A stretch of 64,000 bases of DNA from Microdochium bolleyi. Lineage: Eukaryota > Ascomycota > Sordariomycetes > Xylariales > Microdochiaceae. The stretch is taken from NCBI GenBank assembly GCA_001566295.1, contig KQ964271.1, forward strand, positions 124,001 to 188,000, given 5' to 3'. Made by a program: the position numbers and the translations under genes. The notes under the pieces are model-generated. The model was not told where the DNA came from. It saw only the letters and a program-made list of their open reading frames with translations, and searched no databases. Positions 57,146-64,000 of this stretch are shown here, piece after piece; the stretch's first letter is position 1, and every line of letters begins with the position of its first letter.

Positions 57146-59048
57146 GTTGGATGAAAGTGCCTATTGACTGTAAGTTTACAAGAGGCGCTGAAGTTAGGAT
57201 ATTACGGGCACATGCACCGGGTCTCAAGACTGTGCCTTTTATATATAACCAGTAAGCCCGTCGCCGATTCCCGACAAGACGACCTCCCGTGTCATCGAAG
57301 CCCCAGTCAGAACAGCATGACGGCACCGTAGGGTCGTCGTGTCTCCGGCTGAACCCCTGTGCAGATCACGGCTCCGCAGTGGGCGAGACATGCATACATC
57401 CCTTGTCTGCGCGGGAAGGCCTGCAGGGCGGCACGGTCAGAGACGGCACGGGATTCGATGGATGCACTGCGGGTTGAAACATGATTGCTGGTGTCGATCT
57501 GGAGCGGGGCCGATCTGATCCAGCTGGTGCACCCGCTGAGGGAATATCTCAGGGTCCCGATTGTGACTGGTCGATAGTTGCGTGTGGCTCAATCATACCG
57601 CCACTCAATTCTCGTTCCTCCCTAGTTGCAGCGTTCCAGGAATTGGGATATTATGTCTTGACACTTTCCCTGCGGTGTCCAGCACCTTTGCGAGACCCTG
57701 ATCCAGACCGACCGCAAAGCCCTCTCTCTCGACCAATGCATCCGCCACTTTCAGACCCAAGTCTCAACTGTCACCCCCGCAGCTATGCCAACCACAGACG
57801 GTGACAAATCCGGGCGGGATCCATGGCGCAGTGCAGGAGAACTAGACGGACTCTGCAGGCTGGCACGCAGGACTCCACCTCGGTGAGCCAGTGTCCCGTG
57901 TGCGGAGAGACACCGGCGCAAAAGGAGGCGCTTGACGTTCCCCATATCGTCCAAGTGCCGACCCCCGATAGAGACAATCGCTGGGCGAGCAGCCAACCGA
58001 GACGGGCCATCCCGTGTTGACACCGGCATTTCATAAACTTGTCTCCCTGTCGAGTTAAGGCCGTCAGCTGGGACTAGGTCTGCCAGCACATACCGCAGTG
58101 CAGCAGTCCTAGACCAAAAATGGCGACGATTGTCGACTGCAAGTACATGCATCAAGCCGATACAAGAGAGCCTGCCGCGGTCAAGATCGGGGGCTCAGCA
58201 CCCTTGCCGAAAGGATTGCAACTCTCATAGGCCAGTGGTGAGAACCAGAGGTCTCAAGATCGTGGCGACACTGGCAGTACAGCGTTTAGATCGGAGTGCA
58301 GGGGGGGATCTTGTCACATCTGGGACAGGGAAGAACCACTGCATACTGATGGGATCGGCTGTATCCAAAGGCTCCCCCCAACGCACATGAGGACATCGGC
58401 CACCTTATCTGCCGCGCTCCAGTCATGACGACTTCTAACTACGTCGAGCAGGTAGGGAGCGAGGCGGGAAGGGAGCAATTCGCCAGCGATCAGTACAGTG
58501 GCTGGCACCACAGTAACGCGGAGGTGTGACCAAGACATACCGCAGGCAAAAGTGCACGCCAAGAACAAAACCGGGCAATGCATGTGTCAGTTGCAGGCGC
58601 AGTGCAGAGACTAGAGTCTGAATCGGCCTCACTCACCCACTCCTGTGAGTGGCTGAGTACCTAAATGTACAGGTAGGTACTTGGAGGAGGTACATGGAGG
58701 TGCTTCAGGCTACTCTCTCGCATAGGCGCTGGACGGACGGTCCTTGGCTTAGCTTCGATCCTTGGCCATCTCATGTGCTGCACAATCGTTCGTGCCCCAA
58801 TTGTTGGCGGATTTTGACTCAAAAGGAAATAAGTCGCGAAACCTGGGAGCCCCGTGGCAGCCGGAACATAGTGCTCGCAAAATGCATAACCTGGCAGTCC
58901 AACCAATCTACTCGTCACATCCACGACCCAGGCCGGTGAAGAGATGGTGTCCTGCGACTGCATATATGTCACAGTCCTCTTTTCGGCTTCTCGTGGTCTA
59001 GGTTCGGCTCTGTGACTCCGATGCAGTTATCTATCGGCGCCAAACTGC
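57146..59048. other. Gene-poor stretch; esterase promoter at left end
   Basis: About 1.9 kb. The left end holds a minus-strand TATATAAA at 57238-57245 for the esterase gene. The remaining sequence has only short overlapping ORFs without domains. Confidence 0.5.
57238..57245 (-). promoter_or_regulatory. TATA box of carboxylesterase gene
   Basis: TATATAAA on the minus strand, 93 bases before the ATG at 57145, with no ATG between. Confidence 0.5.
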
Positions 59049-59860
59049 TCAAAGAGACGGGAGCGGCTGTGCTGTGTCGCGCTTGCTCGCGGCTTGTTCT
59101 GTCTGCAAAACCATAAACTCGAGGCAATCGCTATTTCGTCGGTGGTGGAGCTGGTCTTTCTTGCCGTTGGCCGGAGCGCGGTCCGTGGTGGCGCGGAACA
59201 TGTCCAGCTGCGAGCAGGTGTGAAACGGGATGGTGACCCGCCCGCGGCCAGAGATGTGCTGAGTTGGGTCGCGTGCCATGACCTCGACGGTGCCAAACAT
59301 CGGTACCTCTACGTCCAGGGTGACACAGTCTGAGGCGGCGGTCTCGTTTGGGCCGAAGATGATAAGGCCCGAGTTGAGGCGTATGGTTGTCATGCCAGGG
59401 CTGGTTGGTGCTCGATCCGGATCCAGCTTCAGGATGCCGCGCAGGGCATCCATCGCCGCCGCGCAGTCGGGCGAGGGCGGAACGTGCTGAGACTCCTCCT
59501 CGACTGAGCAGAGCAGATCGATAATGTTGAGGTCGGCTTGGAGCCAATGCACATCGCCCACGTACATGTGCTCTGCAACTCCCGGATCGCGATTCTACTT
59601 GCTGTGTGCTAGGAGTAGGACGACTGCGGCCCTGGTCACCATGTAGACTGGCAGGCAGTGGTTTGCATTGATGCTGCCGTCGTCGTGGAGAGTCAACACG
59701 TCTTGGATAATATTGCGGACCGCCCAGGCGCAGATTTCGTGTGACTTTCACCGGTGCCGCGTGGTTTTCTTGTCCTCCGCCGGGGACCGGTCCTTGAGAA
59801 ACATGAACGGGACGTAGAGAATGATGTGCAGGTAGAAAGTGCTGCAAGTGCCTGGCGAGG
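59049..59860 (-). pseudogene. C-terminal remnant of a fungal transcription factor with two in-frame stops
   Basis: One minus-strand frame from about 59860 to 59049 reads as a regulator's C-terminal domain (CSTFYLHIILYVPFMFLKDRSP, ICAWAVRNIIQDVLTLHDDG, HCLPVYMVTRAAVVLLLAH, MYVGDVHWLQADLNIIDLL), interrupted by TGA at 59750-59748 and TAG at 59597-59595. Protein-like sequence continues in the same frame across both stops, so they are nonsense changes rather than frame errors. There is no zinc cluster, and the 5' part ends at the 3' end of the neighbouring regulator gene. Both stops can arise by G-to-A (TGG to TGA) or C-to-T (CAG to TAG) change at CpA sites, the RIP signature, though two sites prove nothing. 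The last 60 residues are Arg/Lys-rich and may be non-native. Confidence 0.75.
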
Positions 59861-59887
59861 CATCAAAGGTGCCGATCCCAGAGTCCA

Positions 59888-62345
59888 TCAAGTGAGCACC
59901 ATGCGCACCGCCAAGTCCCGCACGACCTGCTGCCACGAGGCCGTCGGGTCCCCGGCGTCCCTGCGGCGCCACGTCTCGCGCGTGACGCGCTCCGCGGCCT
60001 CCCAGTTGCAGAACCCGGCCCACGCCGCCTGCCGGAGGCACGCGATGCCACGCCGCCGCAGGTCCGCGTCCGCGGCCTCGCACGCGGCGACGAAGCTGGG
60101 CCACACGATGGCGTTGATGCGCGCGGGCGCCGACGCGGTCCGCAGCGAGGCGTGCGTCTCGAGGTGGCGCGTCACGCGCTTGACGTAGTGCTGCAGGATG
60201 GCCGGATGCGTCCGGCGGACGGTCCGGAAGAAGTGAATCAGGATGGCCGAGTGGAGGGCCTGCGCGAGGCAGGACGTCATCAGGCCCGGCAGGCTCTGGT
60301 CGGGGTCACGGCTGCTGCTGTTGTCTGGTGGTGCAGTGCTGGATGTCGTCAACGCATCCCGGGCGATGCCTCGGTCTCCGCCACAGCGTTTGCGCCGCTG
60401 GCCGGGCCACGCGCAGATGTCGTTCTCGAGGCGGCTCGCCGTCTCCTCGATCTCGGCACTCGTGCATGCACCGCGGTGAGGGTCGGGAGACGCCTCAATT
60501 TTGTTGATGAGCGCCGTGGTGCGCCCCAGAAGATGGAGCAGCGACGAGGGAAGGCCGTACATGACGTCCTCTTCCCCGTCTGCGTCCTCGAGGCAGAGTT
60601 CCGACGGGGTCACGCGCACAAGTTCCGAGTGCTCATCCTGTAATGGTCCGACGGGGCGTGTCACCAGCTCGGCGTCGTGGCTATCCAGCCCGGAGCTGCG
60701 ATCATCTGGCATCAGTGTCTTTGCTCGACACGGGTCCGGCTGCGCCGACGACGCCGACTCTATGACCTGGATGTAGAAGAACATCTCGTGTAGATCGGAC
60801 GTCTTGCGTGACGGCCTCCTCTTGCCCGGCTTCATGCGGATGACCTGCTCGCACTGCAAGATGTCAGACCGGGCATTCCTTGTGTCTCCGCTGATGATCT
60901 GGACAATCCGCCAGCTGTTAGCGCTCATGTGGTCGAGGAAGTCGGGACAAGAGAAATACGGGCTTACCTGGATGCATACGAGGCTGACTGCCGCCACGAG
61001 GACTTCTTTGTACTTGAAGCTGCCCTTGCGCAAAGCCTCAGGCGTCTTGGTATCGCCGAGGAATTTCTGCAGTCCCCTTTGAGCAATATTCCGGAACTTT
61101 TGACCCTCCGTCTCCCATTCGTCAGCTGTCCAGGATTCCGGAGTGAACTTCGCTCCAGCACTGACACCCATGCTGGATCCTTGCCTCAGGACAAGGCCGT
61201 CTTTGTGCAGCGACCTCAGCTGGAAGCACGCGATCGACATGAGAGAGTAGAGTAGCGAGACCCGGGGCAGGCTCGAGTCGCCGAGGACGCCGAGCTCCGC
61301 GTATGCGCGCAGGGCTGTTGGCAGGTGCAGCCTCTTCCATATACTGGTCTCATTGTGCACGGGGATGCCGGACAGCGAGGGGATCGTGTGGTTCGAGTAG
61401 TGCCAGAGGAGGTACTGCGCACAGGATGGCAAGTATGGAGAGGCATGAGCTGGCAGGGCTTGAGACGAGAGTGCTGCGGGAATCGCTGGCTCGGTTGGCT
61501 GCAGCTGCCATGCTGGTGACCTTTCGTTCGGCTGGAGTACTGATGCGTGGAAAGTCTCCTCGAGCAGATGATCGATTCCAGCGATGGTCCCTCGTTCTAA
61601 TGTTATCGTCGTGTTGTCACCGGTCCAGCCACTGGACGACAGGGATCCATATGCTGGGATCGGTGAACTCAAGTCGTCTCCGCTTGTGAAGAGAGACATG
61701 CCGTCCAGGTCACCTCCGTAGGCATCGAGGCTCTCCCATGTGCCGGCGATGTGGTCCACCTCAGACAAGGCATTTTGTGGCTCAGGAGAGCTCACCTTGC
61801 TCTGCGTCGCCGAGAAGACGCCAAAAGGCCCCTGGACGTGTTGCCAAGTTGGCTCTTCCTGATTTAGAGCTGTTGCTTGCGAGTCCAGCTCTGCAAGCAG
61901 CCTGTCCAGCTCGGCGGCAGTATCTCGGTCGTGATCACTGCCCAGCACCGCACTCAGCATGCTGGAGCAGATATTCACTATGCGACGAGACGTTCAGCAC
62001 TGATCAGGACTGATCGTGGGCCGACCCTGAGGATCAGTGGAGGCGAAGTGACATACCTGACGATGTGGTCGTGCGCATCCGCCCTCCCGGTGGCGGGGGG
62101 CTGCTGTGCTCCGTGCCCAGCCGTACTCCGTGGTCTTCACCAGACGGCGGTAGCCATCGCGGCAGCCAGTGGAGTGTCGCTTCATAGCCTCGGCAGGGCA
62201 ACCTGAGCCGCTCGCAGTTTCCGCATGCCGGTTTTCCCAGATCGCACTTGACTTTGCGATTGCGACATGTCAGACACCCCGAGAACGTGCGTGTCCTGGG
62301 CTTCCGTGCTGGCTTCTTCGACGTCGGCATGGCTGGCTGGGGCAT
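59888..62345 (-). CDS. Zn(II)2Cys6 transcription factor (Fungal_trans_2 type)
   Basis: Three exons on the minus strand, 62345-62057, 61977-60968 and 60898-59888, give 769 aa. The second intron (69 bases) is in frame, but its removal restores LVCIQ-IISGDTRNARSDIL, the expected helix. The zinc cluster at about residues 24-50 is perfect: CLTC, RNRKVKC, six residues, C, two, C, six, C, with the basic PRTRTFSGC lead. The large regulatory domain has LPSCAQYLLWHYSNH, AQRGLQKFLG and KPGKRRPSRKTSDLHEMFFYIQVIESA, a layout resembling PF11951. It ends DPTASWQQVVRDLAVRMVL. A nuclear activator or repressor of unknown target. Upstream it is head-to-head with the aminopeptidase gene, with 457 bases between the ATGs. 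Confidence 0.87.
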
Positions 62346-62802
62346 GCGTTGGCGACTATCGCGTGCTCGGACCTATGGTCGTTGTCGGCGAGGATCATGG
62401 CCTAATACTGCCGTTCTAAGCCGCATGTCTCGACGTGGGCCAGAAGATGTAGCGAGGTGCGGAAGGCCTCGCCGACAGTGGTGGGGACCCCGCGTCTTAT
62501 CATCATCCAGGGTCTCGAGGTGGTGCGGAGCTAAAGTTCACGCCCCATGCCCGATGCCGATCGACGCGGCAGATTCCGGTCTGAAGCAAGAAACAGCTCG
62601 GCGACGCGTCCCCTCAAAGACTTTATCGTGTGAATCTCGCCATCGCCGGCTTAGATCTTGCCATATGAGCGTTGGGCCGAGACTCGCACGCACCTGACCC
62701 CTTGCCGACACTCAGCAATCACGGAGTTAGGATATTTGCGATTATTCACAGAAGGCCTTGGCTCGAGTGCATGAATACGCTGAGCGACTCGGAAAACACA
62801 AT
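62346..62802. other. Shared upstream region of regulator and aminopeptidase genes
   Basis: 457 bases between divergent ATGs at 62345 (-) and 62803 (+). No TATA box is obvious. Confidence 0.5.
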
Positions 62803-64000
62803 ATGCTCTCGAAACAAACGACCACTGTTGAGGGTGACTTTTTGCCATCAATGTTAGTGTTGTTAACCCTGGATCAAAACATTATCTACGCAGCGGCTGA
62901 TTTATCAAAGAGTAACACCCTCTCACTACCATCTTGTCATCAGCAAGCTTGAGCTAGGAGGATCTTGGTGTTACCATGGCCGAGTCACGATATCTGCCAA
63001 TATCGACGAGCCGACAAGCCGGATCCTCCTGCACGCCGAAGGATTACACATCGACGATGCCCAGCTCAATCAAGATGGGGAAAACGCGATGGCCGCAACA
63101 GAGATCGGCAGCTCCAACGGGCTCCTGAGCCTCGAGTTCAAATGCGTAGCCCGCCCTGGCCTGGCGACCATCACCATTATCTTTTGGGGCTCGGTCAGAG
63201 ACTCCATGGAGGGCTTCTACAGAGCAAAGCACGACCAAAAGGATGCGTACACGCTCCTCACACAGTTCGAGCCCTGCGACGCCCGCACCGCATTCCCGTG
63301 CTTTGACGAGCCGCGGCTCAAGGCCACTTTTGATCTCGAGCTGGAAATTCCAGAAGAGCAGACCGCTCTTGCCAACATGCCAGTTGCTGAGATAATCCGT
63401 GATGGATCACCAGGCACAAAGCGAGTCTGCTTTGAACGGACACCTGTCATGAGCACATACGTGAGTTGGATACACATGCCACACGGCAATCTAGGAGTGA
63501 GATTAACCTAGCTGACAAACTGCGGAAAGCTCCTGGCATGGAGCATCGGCAGTTTCGAGTACCTGGAGCACCTCACAGATCGAGAGCACCAAGGAAGGCG
63601 CATCCCCGTGCGCGTCTACACCCCGCCGGGCTACTCGCAGCACGCCCAGTTCGCAGTCAAGTATGCGGCCGACACGCTCGACTTCTTCGCCGGCACCTTC
63701 GGCGTCGACTACCCGCTGCCGAAATGCGACCACGTCGTGGTCCCCGAGTTCATCTCCGGCGCGATGGAGAACTGGGGCCTCATCACGTACCGCCCGCCCA
63801 AGATCCTGTTCGACGAGAGCACGTCGGACAACAGGGTGAAGCTCAAGGCGTGCTACGTTATCGCGCACGAGCTTGCGCATCAGTGGTTTGGGAACCTGGT
63901 GACGATGGACTGGTGGAACGCGCTGTGGCTGAATGAAGGGTTTGCTACGTGGGCAGGCTATCTCGCGGTGAACCGCTTCTGTCCAAGTGAGTTCGTAAAT
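62803..64000 (+). CDS. M1 family zinc aminopeptidase (3' end outside window)
   Basis: Partial gene: exons 62803-62852, 62911-63460 and 63530-63986, followed by a donor GTGAGT at 63987 that starts an intron running off the edge. The tiny first exon (MLSKQTTTVEGDFLPS) joins to VTPSHYHLVISKLELGGSW, the M1 N-terminal opening; the Met codons at 62976 and 63089 are internal. DARTAFPCFDEPRLKATF marks the N-terminal beta domain. The exopeptidase motif is SGAMENWGLITY, and the zinc site is HELAHQWFGN with the third ligand Glu in LNEGFATW. The family removes N-terminal residues from peptides (Aap1/Ape2-like in yeast) and is usually about 880-900 aa; about 350 are visible. No signal peptide is seen, so probably cytosolic. 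Confidence 0.93.

Noticed and set aside
1..64000. Secondary-metabolite gene cluster
   Set aside because: Oxidases, regulators, a GST and an MFS gene are present, but no PKS, NRPS, terpene or DMAT backbone enzyme, and the genes are widely spaced.

Overview
The window is nuclear DNA of a filamentous ascomycete (Pezizomycotina, probably Sordariomycetes). The genes are GC-rich and carry short introns of about 50-190 bases with GTRAGT-type donors, CTAAC/CTGAC-like branch sites and CAG/TAG acceptors. Many families are typical of filamentous fungi: Zn(II)2Cys6 regulators, CAP proteins, tannase, GPI-anchored Cys-rich proteins, DUF2235 and NmrA-like proteins. I see no prokaryotic operon, rRNA, tRNA, CRISPR array or intact transposon. 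I worked out splice sites by hand from reading frame and protein pattern, so exon ends are predictions.

Left part (1-19 kb): a GST, a secreted CAP/PR-1-like protein, a DHA1-type MFS transporter, a hypothetical protein whose 3' end looks frameshifted, an NmrA-like NAD(P)-binding protein, a small Cys-rich GPI protein (-), a secreted BBE-type FAD oxidase (-) and a secreted SGNH esterase. Gene-poor stretches of 1.1-2.6 kb separate them.

Middle (20-46.7 kb): a large multi-pass membrane protein reminiscent of cytochrome b561, a GT25-type glycosyltransferase, a secreted tyrosinase (-) whose 5' end does not read in one frame, a small secreted Cys-rich protein, a 5'-truncated membrane-protein remnant (-), a Zn2Cys6 regulator (-) divergent from a tannase/feruloyl-esterase gene, two tandem paralogous regulators (the first with a degenerate zinc cluster), and a DUF2235 hydrolase (-).

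Right part (48-64 kb): a second, intracellular-type tyrosinase (-), a DJ-1/PfpI protein, a secreted Thr-rich protein, a secreted type B carboxylesterase (-), a regulator pseudogene with two in-frame stops (-) next to an intact Zn2Cys6 regulator (-), and an M1 aminopeptidase running off the right edge.

There is no PKS, NRPS or terpene backbone gene, so this is not a classical secondary-metabolite cluster. The content leans towards secreted hydrolases and redox enzymes that handle phenolics or esters (two tyrosinases, tannase, two esterases, FAD oxidase, GST, exporter) with several local regulators. A shared role is inference only.
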